Positions 35,933 to 43,794 of a DNA stretch of 64,000 nucleotides are shown here, piece after piece; the first letter of the stretch is position 1, and each line of letters opens with the position of its first letter. The stretch spans positions 186,001-250,000 of the forward strand of contig NZ_LT827021.1 in assembly GCF_900169505.1 (NCBI RefSeq). Direction: 5' to 3'. This DNA comes from Arabiibacter massiliensis (GTDB lineage Bacteria > Actinomycetota > Coriobacteriia > Coriobacteriales > Eggerthellaceae). Position numbers and translations under genes: made by a program. A model generated the notes under the pieces. The model had not been told where the DNA came from, did not search any database, and worked only from the letters and a program-made list of their open reading frames with translations.

Positions 35933-37006
35933 ATGCAAGAGACCGATATGCGAGAGAAGCTCGAGAAGATCATCCAGGCCTACGAGGACCTGCAGGGGCG
36001 CATGGGCGACCCGGCCGTGCTCGCCGACCAGAAGGAGTACAACCGCCTGGCCAAGGAGTACGCGAGCCAGGGGCCGCTCGCGAAGAGGGCGCGCGAGTAC
36101 GTGCAGGCCGCAGACGACTTGGCCGAGGCCAAGGAGATGCTCGCCGACCCCGACATGCGCGAGTTCGCGCAGGAGGAGATCGCCGGGATCGAGGCGAAGC
36201 TGCCCGCGCTCGAGGAGGACATCAAGTTCATGCTCATCCCGGCCGACCCGGCCGACGAGAAGGACATCATCGTGGAGATCCGCGCGGCCGCCGGCGGCGA
36301 CGAGGCGGCCATCTTCGCGGGCGACCTCTACAAGATGTACGAGCGCTTCGCCGCGTCGCAGGGCTGGAAGACCGAGACGATGGACGTGTCGGCCTCCGAG
36401 GCCGGCGGCTTCAAGGAGATCCAGTTCAAGGTCAAGGGCGACAAGGTGTACTCGGTCATGAAGTTCGAGAGCGGCGTGCACCGCGTGCAGCGCGTCCCCA
36501 AGACCGAGAGCCAGGGGCGCATCCACACGTCCACGGCCACCGTGGCGGTGCTGCCCGAGGTGGACGAGGTGGAGGTCGACATCAACGAGAACGACCTGCG
36601 CATCGACGTGTACCGCGCCGGCGGCCCGGGCGGCCAGTGCGTGAACACCACCGACTCGGCCGTGCGCATCACGCACCTGCCGAGCGGGCTGGTGGTGCAG
36701 TCGCAGGACCAGAAGTCGCAGCTGCAGAACAAGATCGCGGCCATGGCCGTGCTGCGCGCGCGCCTCTACGAGAAGATGCTCGCCGAGCAGCAGGCAGCCG
36801 AGGGCGCCAAACGCCTGGCGCAGATCGGCTCGGGCGACCGCTCGGAGAAGATCCGCACGTACAACGGCCCGCAGGATCGCGTGACCGACCACCGCATCGG
36901 CTTCAACGGCACCTACAACGGCGTGCTGCTGGGCGACGGTTTGGGCGACGTCATCACCGCCCTCCAGGCCGCCGACCGCGCCCAGAAGCTGGAAGAAGCG
37001 GTGTAG
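35933..37006 (+). CDS. prfA: Peptide chain release factor 1
   Basis: 357 aa; reads UAA and UAG and triggers peptide release. The GGQ motif sits near residue 235 in [21 protein letters not shown]. The tripeptide anticodon region for RF1 lies in the segment after [10 protein letters not shown]. The start at 35933 ([12 protein letters not shown]) is preceded by GAAGGG 11 bases away. An alternative ATG at 35948 (MREKLEKI) would give the more usual RF1 N-terminus; I cannot decide. prmC, which methylates the GGQ glutamine, follows 333 bp downstream, separated by a long inverted repeat. Confidence 0.95.
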   Translation: MQETDMREKLEKIIQAYEDLQGRMGDPAVLADQKEYNRLAKEYASQGPLAKRAREYVQAADDLAEAKEMLADPDMREFAQEEIAGIEAKLPALEEDIKFMLIPADPADEKDIIVEIRAAAGGDEAAIFAGDLYKMYERFAASQGWKTETMDVSASEAGGFKEIQFKVKGDKVYSVMKFESGVHRVQRVPKTESQGRIHTSTATVAVLPEVDEVEVDINENDLRIDVYRAGGPGGQCVNTTDSAVRITHLPSGLVVQSQDQKSQLQNKIAAMAVLRARLYEKMLAEQQAAEGAKRLAQIGSGDRSEKIRTYNGPQDRVTDHRIGFNGTYNGVLLGDGLGDVITALQAADRAQKLEEAV

Positions 37007-37050
37007 GTTTTCCGAGGGGCCTGCGAATTCGGCTGCATGCGGAAAATTGG

Positions 37051-37240
37051 GCGGCGAAGTCACAGTTTTGGCCGCTTTGAAGCTTTTTTGCCGTGCCGGG
37101 GCTCTCGATTTCGGTCGAGCCTTGGAATGCCAGTAAACGTCATGCGCCTGACCTGGCGTTCTTCCGAGAGGGTCGCGGCGCGATGGGCTGGCAAGCCGGG
37201 AATGAGCTTCAGGACGGTTAAAACGCTGACTTCGAGCCGC
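37051..37240. repeat. Intergenic long-stem element F
   Basis: In the 333-bp gap between prfA and prmC. Left arm 37051-37096 and right arm 37196-37240 pair imperfectly over about 45 bp (GCGGC, GAAGTCA, GTTTT, CCG and TGAAGCT blocks are complementary). The loop contains CTCGA/TCGAG and GACCTGGCGTTCTTCC, whose complement GGAAGAACGCCAGGTC resembles GAAGAAAGCCCAGGTGG of element E. Confidence 0.6.
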
Positions 37241-37339
37241 GAAAAGCCGAAGGTTCGTTTTGAGGCAGAGTCTCGACGAGGGCAGGGCGGTATCGGCACC
37301 TGCAAGATTCGGCCGTTGAAGTTTGAAGGGGAAGCGGTC

Positions 37340-38287
37340 ATGGAGAACGACATCTGGACCATCAAGGCGGCGCTCGACTGGACGGTCGGGTATCTCGAGC
37401 GCAAGGGGGACGAGAACCCGCGGCTGTCCGCGCAGTGGCTGCTGTCCGAGGCGTGCGGTCTGTCGCGCATCGAGGTGTACGCCAACTTCGAGCGCCCGCT
37501 GTCCATGGAGGAGCGCGACGTGCTGCGCGGCTACGTCACGCGCCGCGGCCGGGGCGAGCCTTTGCAGTACATCACGGGCGAAGTGGGCTTCCGCCACATC
37601 ACAGTGAAGGTGCGCCCCGGCGTGCTCATTCCGCGCCCGGAGACCGAGGTGCTGGTGAGCGAGGCCCTGGCCCTGCTGCCCCCCACGCCGCGACCGCGCG
37701 CGAAGGATGATGAGGATGAAGAAGGGGATGGGGCGCCCGAAGAGCCCGAGTCCGCGCCTGAGCCGCTCCTCGTGGCCGACCTCTGCACGGGATCGGGCTG
37801 CATCGCCTGCTCCATCGCCTACGAGCACCCGCTCGCGCGCGTTTTCGCCACCGATATCGCGCCCGAGGCCGTTGCGTTGGCCTGCGAGAATGCGGAAGCG
37901 CTCGGGCTGGCCGACCGCGTGGAGGTTGTGGCGTGCGACCTGGGCGAGGGCGTCCCCGCCGAGGCCGTGGGTGCGCTCGACCTCGTGGTGTCGAACCCGC
38001 CCTACGTGCCCACGGCCGTGCTGGCCGACATCCCGCGCGAGGTGGCCGACTTCGAGCCCGCGCTCGCCCTCGACGGCGGGGAAGACGGCCTCGACGTGCT
38101 GCGCCGTCTGCTGCCCTGGTGCGCGCGCGCCCTCAAGCCGGGCGGCGCCTTCGCCTTCGAGCTGCATGAGACCTGCCTCGACTCCTCTGCCTCCCTCGCG
38201 CGCGCGGCCGGCTTCTCCGACGTCCGCATCGCCCGCGACCTCGCCGGCCGCCCCCGCGTCCTGACGGGCCGCCGCCCTTCGGCATAG
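37340..38287 (+). CDS. prmC: Peptide chain release factor N5-glutamine methyltransferase
   Basis: 315 aa SAM-dependent methyltransferase that modifies the Gln of the GGQ motif in release factors. The N-terminal helical domain is LDWTVGYLERKGDENPRLSAQWLLS and the hinge is YITGEVGF. The SAM motif is VADLCTGSGCIACSIA, and the catalytic NPPY is in VVSNPPYVPTA near residue 220. An unusual acidic insert of about 30 residues (KDDEDEEGDGAPEEPES) sits between PRPETEVLV and the SAM fold. The start at 37340 has GAAGGGGAAG upstream. Confidence 0.94.
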   Translation: MENDIWTIKAALDWTVGYLERKGDENPRLSAQWLLSEACGLSRIEVYANFERPLSMEERDVLRGYVTRRGRGEPLQYITGEVGFRHITVKVRPGVLIPRPETEVLVSEALALLPPTPRPRAKDDEDEEGDGAPEEPESAPEPLLVADLCTGSGCIACSIAYEHPLARVFATDIAPEAVALACENAEALGLADRVEVVACDLGEGVPAEAVGALDLVVSNPPYVPTAVLADIPREVADFEPALALDGGEDGLDVLRRLLPWCARALKPGGAFAFELHETCLDSSASLARAAGFSDVRIARDLAGRPRVLTGRRPSA

Positions 38288-38289
38288 GG

Positions 38290-38347
38290 GCATTGTCGCC
38301 CCAAAAACACGCCTCAGCGCCCGATTCCGTGTTTTCCGGGCGACAGT
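38290..38347 (+). terminator. Imperfect hairpin after prmC
   Basis: TGTCGCCCCAAAAACACG pairs, with a few mismatches, with CCGTGTTTTCCGGGCGACA around a loop of about 18 nt. No U-run follows, so the termination role is uncertain; it could be a short relative of the long-stem elements. Confidence 0.45.
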
Positions 38348-38386
38348 GTGCTTCCAAACGTATCGCGGGGAAGCGCGCGGCTTCGC

Positions 38387-38392
38387 TATAAT
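38387..38392 (+). promoter_or_regulatory. -10 box of the purine nucleoside phosphorylase gene
   Basis: Perfect TATAAT in CTTCGCTATAATGGGG, 31 bp before the start codon. Confidence 0.6.
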
Positions 38393-38423
38393 GGGGCGAA
38401 ACGTGCGAACGAAGGAGTCGGCC

Positions 38424-39257
38424 ATGCTGGAACGCAACATCCTCGACGACAACCTGACGCTGTCGGCCTATGTGGTCAAGCAGCGCCTCGACGGGCGCGA
38501 GCCGAAGATCGGCCTCGTGCTGGGCTCGGGCTTGAACCCGCTCGCCGACGAGATCGCCGACGCCGTGAGCATCCCCTACGTGGAGGTGCCGCGCATGAAG
38601 ACGTCCACGGCCGAGGGGCACGTGGGGCGTTTCGTCTGCGGCACGCTCGGCGGGAAATGCGTGCTGGCCATGCAGGGCCGCCTGCACGCCTACGAGGGCA
38701 ACAACGCGCAGGAGGTAGCGTACCCGATATGGCTCATGGAGCGCCTCGGCGTGCGCACGCTCATCACCACGAACGCCGCCGGCGCGCTCAATCCGAACTA
38801 CCAGGTGGGCGACTTCTGCCTGATGAGCGACCAGATCAACTTCACAGGGCGCAACCCCATCGCCGCGCCCGACCCGGCCAACCTCTCGGACCGCTTCTTC
38901 AGCATGAAAGACGCGTTCGATCCCGAGCTGCGCGCCATCGCCCACGACGTGGCCGCCGAGCGGGGCGTCCGCGTGCAGGAGGGCGTGTACCTGGGCGCGC
39001 TCGGCCCGAGCTTCGAGACGCCGGCCGAGATCCGCATGTTCCGCTCGTGGGGCGCCGACACGGTGGCCATGAGCGTGTGCGAGGAGGTCATCGCCGCGCG
39101 GCACGTCGGGATGCGGGTGCTCGGCATCTCGCTCGTGTCGAACATGGGCTGCGGCATCGAGGGCGCGAGCCCGACCGGCCTCGAGGTGCTCGACGTGGCG
39201 AAGACGCGCGAAGCGGACTTCGCGCGCCTGGTCACGGGCATCATCGAGGAGCTGTAG
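38424..39257 (+). CDS. Purine nucleoside phosphorylase (type I, trimeric)
   Basis: 277 aa. It phosphorolyses inosine/guanosine-type nucleosides to free base and ribose-1-phosphate. Family marks are GLVLGSGLNPLAD (phosphate loop), MKTSTAEGHVGRFVCG, MQGRLHAYEGNNAQEV, TTNAAGALNPNYQVGDF and GPSFETPAEIRMFRSWGADTVAMSVCEEV. The length matches the 270-290 aa trimeric class (PunA/DeoD-type II). The start is the ATG at 38424 with GAAGGAG. It stands alone; downstream is a repeat and poly-G region. Confidence 0.94.
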   Translation: MLERNILDDNLTLSAYVVKQRLDGREPKIGLVLGSGLNPLADEIADAVSIPYVEVPRMKTSTAEGHVGRFVCGTLGGKCVLAMQGRLHAYEGNNAQEVAYPIWLMERLGVRTLITTNAAGALNPNYQVGDFCLMSDQINFTGRNPIAAPDPANLSDRFFSMKDAFDPELRAIAHDVAAERGVRVQEGVYLGALGPSFETPAEIRMFRSWGADTVAMSVCEEVIAARHVGMRVLGISLVSNMGCGIEGASPTGLEVLDVAKTREADFARLVTGIIEEL

Positions 39258-39276
39258 CGGGTTCGGCTGGCGCCGC

Positions 39277-39380
<104 letters not shown>

Positions 39381-39505
39381 ATCCTTCGACTCGCTTCGCT
39401 CGCTCAGGATGACAAGGGGGCTACTTCGCTCGCTCAGGATGACAAGGGGGCTACTCCGCTCGCTCAGGATGACAAGGGGGCTGCTCCGCTCGCTCGGGAG
39501 ACAAA
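39381..39505. repeat. Dispersed repeat with three to four tandem CTCGCTCAGGATGACAAGG units
   Basis: GATCCTTCGACTCGCTTCGCTCGCTCAGG is the family core (split here by the reader's limit). The unit CGCTCGCTCAGGATGACAAG plus GGGGCTac/tt then repeats about every 30 bp up to 39505. It lies between two convergent genes. Confidence 0.75.
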
Positions 39506-39517
39506 GGGCGGCTTCGC

Positions 39518-40831
39518 TCAGGCGCTCAGCGGGGTGAGCCAGTCGCTGTCGGGGCGGCAGATGACGCGGGCGTGCTTGTAGGCCTGCTCCATCGTGAGGA
39601 TGGTCTGCCCCTGGTAGTTGCCCGACTCGGTGAGCTGCACCACGAGCGCGGCGTCCACGTGGGCGTCGTCGATCAGGCTCAGCGGCAGAAGCAGGCTCAT
39701 CGCGTTCGCGCGCGGGTAGTACGAGGGGATGGCGGTCTTGAAGTTCCAGCGCACGCGCCGCCGCGCGATGTCCACGGCGTCCTCCATGCGGTTGCGCAGC
39801 CGCCTGAACAGGCGCGAGTCGGTGTCCACGACGTCGGCGAGCTCCTCGAGCAGCCCTTCGCGCTCATCGGGACCCGCCGCGTCGAGCGCGCGCACCAGCT
39901 TGGAGGCCTCGGCCGAGCCGTCGAGCTCCGAGTCCAAGAACGCGAGCGGCAAGCGTCCGATGTTGTCGAGCAGGATGTGGTCGTAGTCGATGACGAGGGC
40001 CCGGTCGAGGTCGAACAGCAGGTCCTCGAGCCGGTCGAAGTAGCGCGCGGGCTGGGGCAGGGGGTTGAAGCTGCGGATGACGCGCTTCTTGAGCGCGCGG
40101 CTGCCCGACGCGGCGAACCCGACGAACCTCCATTCGAACGTGCCGAAGCCCGGCTCGAAGCAGGCGCAGATGTCGTCGAAGCGGCTGTCCACGAGCCCGG
40201 TGTTGAAGGCGGCGAACGAGCGGTCCTCGGCGACGCGGATCTTGCCCTCGGCCTCAAGGCGGTAAAACGTCGTCCTCAAGTAGCTGTTCAGGATGGAGAA
40301 GCGGTGCCCGTGTTCGTCGGGCCCGCCGAAGTCCCACGGCTCGGGCAGCGCCGCCTCGGCCAGCTGCCCGAGAAGCTCGTCCCACGGCCCGAACCAGGCG
40401 AACTGCTCGATGGCCTTGCTGGGAGCGACCGCCTGCGCGGCGTGCGGGGCCACGTAGGCGTTCACGTAGCTCGCGTACCAGGGCTTGCCGCCCGAGCGCT
40501 CGGGATCGCCCTCGCGCAGCGACACCTCGATGGGCGTCTCGCCGTCGGCGCGCATCGCGAAGAGGGGGAAGACCACCTTGCCCTCGTAGAAGCGCAGCGC
40601 GCCGGCCTCGCGGGCGGCGGCCCAGCTCGCCTGGAGCACGGCGTCGACCTCGGAAGCGTGCGGGAGGTGCTCGAGCAGCCGGTTGCGGATGCCGGGGCCC
40701 ACGAAGGCGAACGCCGAGAGCTCGGGCTCGAGCGATCCCGCCACCTCGGCGGGCACGGGGCTTTCCGCGTACTCCTCGGTTGCGGCGGCGGCCCGCGCGA
40801 TGGCGAGCGCGGCTGCGGAGTCGATGTCCAT
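39518..40831 (-). CDS. DUF3825-domain protein
   Basis: 437 aa cytoplasmic protein without signal or membrane segment. The body matches the DUF3825 pattern: FAWFGPWDELLGQLAEAALPEPWDFG, SILNSYLRTTFYRLEAEGKI, FNTGLVDSRFDDICACFE, then long helical segments. It ends with a strand-rich part containing SYYPRANAMSLLLPLSLID and LTESGNYQGQTILTMEQAY. The function is unknown. A minus-strand -10 (TATAAT) lies at 40862-40867, back-to-back with the promoter of the MBL-fold gene. RBS GCAGGAG precedes the ATG at 40831. Confidence 0.82.
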   Translation of the reverse strand: MDIDSAAALAIARAAAATEEYAESPVPAEVAGSLEPELSAFAFVGPGIRNRLLEHLPHASEVDAVLQASWAAAREAGALRFYEGKVVFPLFAMRADGETPIEVSLREGDPERSGGKPWYASYVNAYVAPHAAQAVAPSKAIEQFAWFGPWDELLGQLAEAALPEPWDFGGPDEHGHRFSILNSYLRTTFYRLEAEGKIRVAEDRSFAAFNTGLVDSRFDDICACFEPGFGTFEWRFVGFAASGSRALKKRVIRSFNPLPQPARYFDRLEDLLFDLDRALVIDYDHILLDNIGRLPLAFLDSELDGSAEASKLVRALDAAGPDEREGLLEELADVVDTDSRLFRRLRNRMEDAVDIARRRVRWNFKTAIPSYYPRANAMSLLLPLSLIDDAHVDAALVVQLTESGNYQGQTILTMEQAYKHARVICRPDSDWLTPLSA

Positions 40832-40861
40832 GGTCTCCTGCCTTCCTTCGACGACGCGTCC

Positions 40862-40909
40862 ATTATATCCGTAGAGCTTGGGCGCGCGCGGGTCGGCTTC
40901 GGGTACAAT
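40862..40909. promoter_or_regulatory. Divergent promoters, DUF3825 gene (-) and MBL-fold gene (+)
   Basis: Minus strand TATAAT at 40862-40867; plus strand TACAAT at 40904-40909 in GGGTACAATC. The -35 regions of the two promoters overlap in the 36 bp between. Confidence 0.6.
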
Positions 40910-40952
40910 CGGGGGCGGAAACAGGGCGAGAGACGGGGCGGGAGCGGCATCC

Positions 40953-41759
40953 ATGGAGAACAGACTGGCGCTGCATGTGCTGGCGAGCGGCAGCCGCGGC
41001 AACGCGGCCCTCGTGGTGGACGAGGCTACGGGCGCGGGCGTGCTCATCGATTGCGGCGTGTGCAAGCGCGACTTCTTCGACCGCTGCGGCGAGGCGGGCT
41101 TCGACCCGGCCAAGCTGGCGGCGATACTCGTCACGCACGACCATACCGACCACACGAAGGGCCTCGGCGTGGTGCTGCGCGGCCTGGCGAAGCTCGGCAT
41201 CGCGCCCGCCGTCTACGTGGACGATGCCGTGCGCGCGGCCAGCAAGGAAGTCGGCGCGCTCGAGGGCGCGTGCGACCTGCGGCCGTTCTCGGCCGGCGAC
41301 GCGCTCTCGCTCGCGGGCATGCAGGTGCACGCCTTCCGCACCTCGCACGACGCGGCCGCATCCTGCGGGTTCCGCCTCGAGGCCGAAGGCGGCGACGTCG
41401 TGGGCTTCGTCACCGACACGGGCATCGTGACGGGCGAGGCGCACGAGGGGCTCGCCGGCGCGCGCATCCTCGCGCTCGAGAGCAACCACGACGTGCAGAT
41501 GCTCAAGGACGGCCCCTATCCCTACCCGGTGAAGCGCCGCGTCGGCTCGGACGTGGGCCACCTGAGCAACGCCCAGGCCGCCGACGAGCTCGGGACGCTT
41601 CTGCACGCGGGGCTCGAGCAGGTGGTGGCCATGCACGTCTCGCAGAACAACAACACCTACCGGCTGCCGGGCGACTCCCTCGCGGCCGTCGTCGCGCGCG
41701 CGGGCCACGGCGCCGTCGTGCAGGTGGCCTATCAATCCCTGCTGGTGAGCGCGCGTTAG
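40953..41759 (+). CDS. MBL-fold metallohydrolase, WalJ/YycJ-like
   Basis: 268 aa metallo-beta-lactamase-fold protein. The metal-binding motif THDHTDH is near residue 62, with a further His in RTSHDA, Asp in VTDTG and a C-terminal HVSQNNN. N-terminal LHVLASGSRGNAALV and C-terminal HVSQNNNTYRLPG are typical of the YycJ/WalJ exonuclease-like group. It does not sit with a walRK two-component operon here. The start is the ATG at 40953 (MENRLALHVLASG). Confidence 0.88.
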   Translation: MENRLALHVLASGSRGNAALVVDEATGAGVLIDCGVCKRDFFDRCGEAGFDPAKLAAILVTHDHTDHTKGLGVVLRGLAKLGIAPAVYVDDAVRAASKEVGALEGACDLRPFSAGDALSLAGMQVHAFRTSHDAAASCGFRLEAEGGDVVGFVTDTGIVTGEAHEGLAGARILALESNHDVQMLKDGPYPYPVKRRVGSDVGHLSNAQAADELGTLLHAGLEQVVAMHVSQNNNTYRLPGDSLAAVVARAGHGAVVQVAYQSLLVSAR

Positions 41760-42178
41760 GCACCGCCGTTCGCCGCCGCTATCATGCCGTTCGGGTTCGG
41801 CGGACCGCAAGGCTCCCGCCCTCGGGAACCGGTTTGCGGGGCATGTCGCGCACGCCTTCGCCGACGCCCCGCGCGGCCGTTCTCAAGGGTTCTTTTATGC
41901 ATCGAGTTTGCATAATTAAAGGGTTTTCCCCGATTAAATTCCTCTCGCGGTAGCGTGGGATTCGTATATGCGGTCGAAAACGTCCCATAAGCGGTGAACG
42001 GCGCGCGCCGCTCATCCCCGCCGATCGAGCCGTTTGCGGAAGAAATCCCCCGATTTCGCCGTTCGCCGCCGGACGTTCTTCCTGTTGCGGGTGCAAGCCT
42101 TTCGAGCGCCTGCGCCTTCTCCCTATGATGCTTCTGGGGATTGGCATGCCGAGCCGATCCGTTATGGAAGGAGCATCT
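41760..42178. other. 419-bp gap before the redox operon: hairpins, AT-rich promoter region, possible element H
   Basis: No gene is seen. 41889-41940 is conspicuously AT-rich (TTTTATGCATCGAGTTTGCATAATTAAAG) and is the likely promoter region of the operon at 42179; ATGCA/TGCAT half-sites 6 bp apart lie in it. The direct repeat CGCCGTTCGCCGCCG occurs at 41764 and 42058. AAAACGTCCCATAAGCGGTG (41976) pairs imperfectly with 42058-42080, a weaker inverted repeat of the intergenic-element type with GGAAGAAATCCCCC in its loop. Confidence 0.5.
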
Positions 42179-42988
42179 ATGCCTTGGTTCGACCAACTGC
42201 CGTGGCTCGTGGCGCTGGCGCCGTTCGCGGGCCTTTTCTGCGCGGCGCTCGTCAAGCGGCGCGATCCGATGATCGTGGGGGATCGGGTCTACCGGCACGA
42301 CCCGCCGGCCCGCGTGTCCCACTGGACCCATGCCCTCGGCGTGGCCGTGTGCCTCGTGTCGGGCATCGTCATGGGGCTGCGCTTCACGCCCGCGTTCGTG
42401 GCCGACGGCCCCGACGCCGTCCTGTGGATGAACGTGCACTTCGTGGCGTGCGTCTCGTTTCTGTTCGGGACGTTCTTCTACCTGGGCAACACCATCATCT
42501 CGAGCCACCGTTTCAAGGAGCACCTGCCCTCGCGTGACGCCGTGGTCACCACCGTGCACCACTACGGGCGCAAGCTGGGCTTCAAGAAGCTCACGCCGGT
42601 GGAGGAGGACAAGTACTTCGAGAGCGAGAAGATCGCCTACCTCATGGCGCTCGGCTGCTCGGTGCTGCTGATCGTGTCCGGCCTGGTGAAGGCGCTCGCG
42701 CACGTGGTGCTCACGCTGCCCGACCCCTTCATGAACGTCATCACGTGGACCCACGACCTGGCCGCCGCGCTCATGCTGCTGTTCTTCCTGGCGCACGTGT
42801 TCTTCGCGGCCGTCGCCCCCATGGCGTGGAAGACGTTCCCCTCGATGCTCACCGGCTGGATGCCGCGCGGCGAGGCCGAGCACGAGCACAAGATCTGGAT
42901 GCGCCGTCTCAAGGAGGCCGGCCGCGTCGCGGACGAGCCCGAGTCCGCCGAGGCCGCGTCCGCCGTCGATCCCGTCAAGGAGGTGTGA
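42179..42988 (+). CDS. Cytochrome b561/FdnI-like membrane subunit
   Basis: 269 aa with about five membrane helices. It is related to the cytochrome b subunit of formate dehydrogenases and similar quinone-linked oxidoreductases: RHDPPARVSHWTHALGVAVCLVSG near residue 50 (haem-ligand His), a second His-bearing helix VHFVACVSFLFG, then TWTHDLAAALMLLFFLAHVFF. It would pass electrons between quinone and the exported ferredoxins encoded next. The start at 42179 (MPWFDQLPW) is preceded by GGAAGGAG; the same frame is open to 42125 but lacks an RBS. It is the first gene of a seven-gene same-strand run. Confidence 0.88.
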   Translation: MPWFDQLPWLVALAPFAGLFCAALVKRRDPMIVGDRVYRHDPPARVSHWTHALGVAVCLVSGIVMGLRFTPAFVADGPDAVLWMNVHFVACVSFLFGTFFYLGNTIISSHRFKEHLPSRDAVVTTVHHYGRKLGFKKLTPVEEDKYFESEKIAYLMALGCSVLLIVSGLVKALAHVVLTLPDPFMNVITWTHDLAAALMLLFFLAHVFFAAVAPMAWKTFPSMLTGWMPRGEAEHEHKIWMRRLKEAGRVADEPESAEAASAVDPVKEV

Positions 42989-42994
42989 GCCGCT

Positions 42995-43759
42995 ATGACC
43001 AGCAATGAAAACGCTCCGAAAACGCACGCCCCGGGCGTGTCGCGCCGCCGGTTCCTAGCGGGCGTCGGCGGCCTGGGCATCGGCGCGCTCCTCGGCGGAG
43101 CCGCGGCTGCCGTCGCGCTTCCCGACGACGTGTTCGCCGTCCCGGCGAGCCAAGGCTACCTGCTCGTCGACACGAAGAAATGCGCCGGCTGCGAGTCGTG
43201 CATGCTCACGTGCTCGCTTGTGCACACCGGCAAGGAGAACCTGGCGCTTTCGCGCATCCAAGTGGCCAAGAGCGCGCTCGCGGGATTCCCCGACGACACG
43301 GCGCAGGACCAGTGCCGCCAGTGCCCGTTCCCCGGGTGCGTGGAGGCATGTCCGACCGGCGCCATGCATGCCGACGCCGCCACGGGCGTGCGCACGGTGG
43401 ATGCGGGCAAGTGCATCGGCTGCCAGCGCTGCATCTCGGGGTGCCCTTTCACGCCCTCGCGCGTGCAGTGGAACTTCGAGGAGCGCCATGCCCAGAAGTG
43501 CGACCTGTGCAAGGACACGCCGTTCTGGAACCGCGAGGGCGGTCCCGGCGGCGATCAGGCGTGCGTTTGCGTGTGCCCGATGAAGGCCATCACGTTCGTG
43601 GATGAGATGCCCGTGCAATCCGACGAGGGCTACACCGTCAACCTGCGCAACGAGCATTGGTCGAACCTGAGCTTCCCCATCGACAACCAAGGCGACGTGT
43701 CGGCCGAAACCTATATGCGCGCGAAGGCCCCGAAGCCGGCGGCCGAGGCGCAGGAGTAG
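42995..43759 (+). CDS. Tat-exported 4Fe-4S ferredoxin-type electron transfer subunit 1
   Basis: 254 aa. The twin-arginine signal SRRRFLAGVGGLGIGALLGG occupies residues about 16-35. Four cysteine clusters follow: CAGCESCMLTC, CRQCPFPGCVEACP, CIGCQRCISGCP and CDLCK...CVCVCP. This is the DmsB/HycB/FdnH-like arrangement. It begins 6 bp after the cytochrome b gene. It is a clear paralogue of the gene at 46397. It probably links the AOR-type catalytic subunit to the membrane cytochrome on the outer face of the membrane. Confidence 0.92.
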   Translation: MTSNENAPKTHAPGVSRRRFLAGVGGLGIGALLGGAAAAVALPDDVFAVPASQGYLLVDTKKCAGCESCMLTCSLVHTGKENLALSRIQVAKSALAGFPDDTAQDQCRQCPFPGCVEACPTGAMHADAATGVRTVDAGKCIGCQRCISGCPFTPSRVQWNFEERHAQKCDLCKDTPFWNREGGPGGDQACVCVCPMKAITFVDEMPVQSDEGYTVNLRNEHWSNLSFPIDNQGDVSAETYMRAKAPKPAAEAQE

Positions 43760-43794
43760 GCGCGCCATGAGGACCGATATGAACGAGGAGACGC

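Noticed and set aside
35933..35950. Choosing the second ATG (35948) as the prfA start
   Set aside because: Plausible, but the first ATG also has a purine stretch in range; left as an alternative because the sequence does not decide.
41889..41920. FNR box before the redox operon
   Set aside because: The AT-rich segment contains ATGCA/TGCAT symmetry but not the TTGAT-N4-ATCAA pattern.
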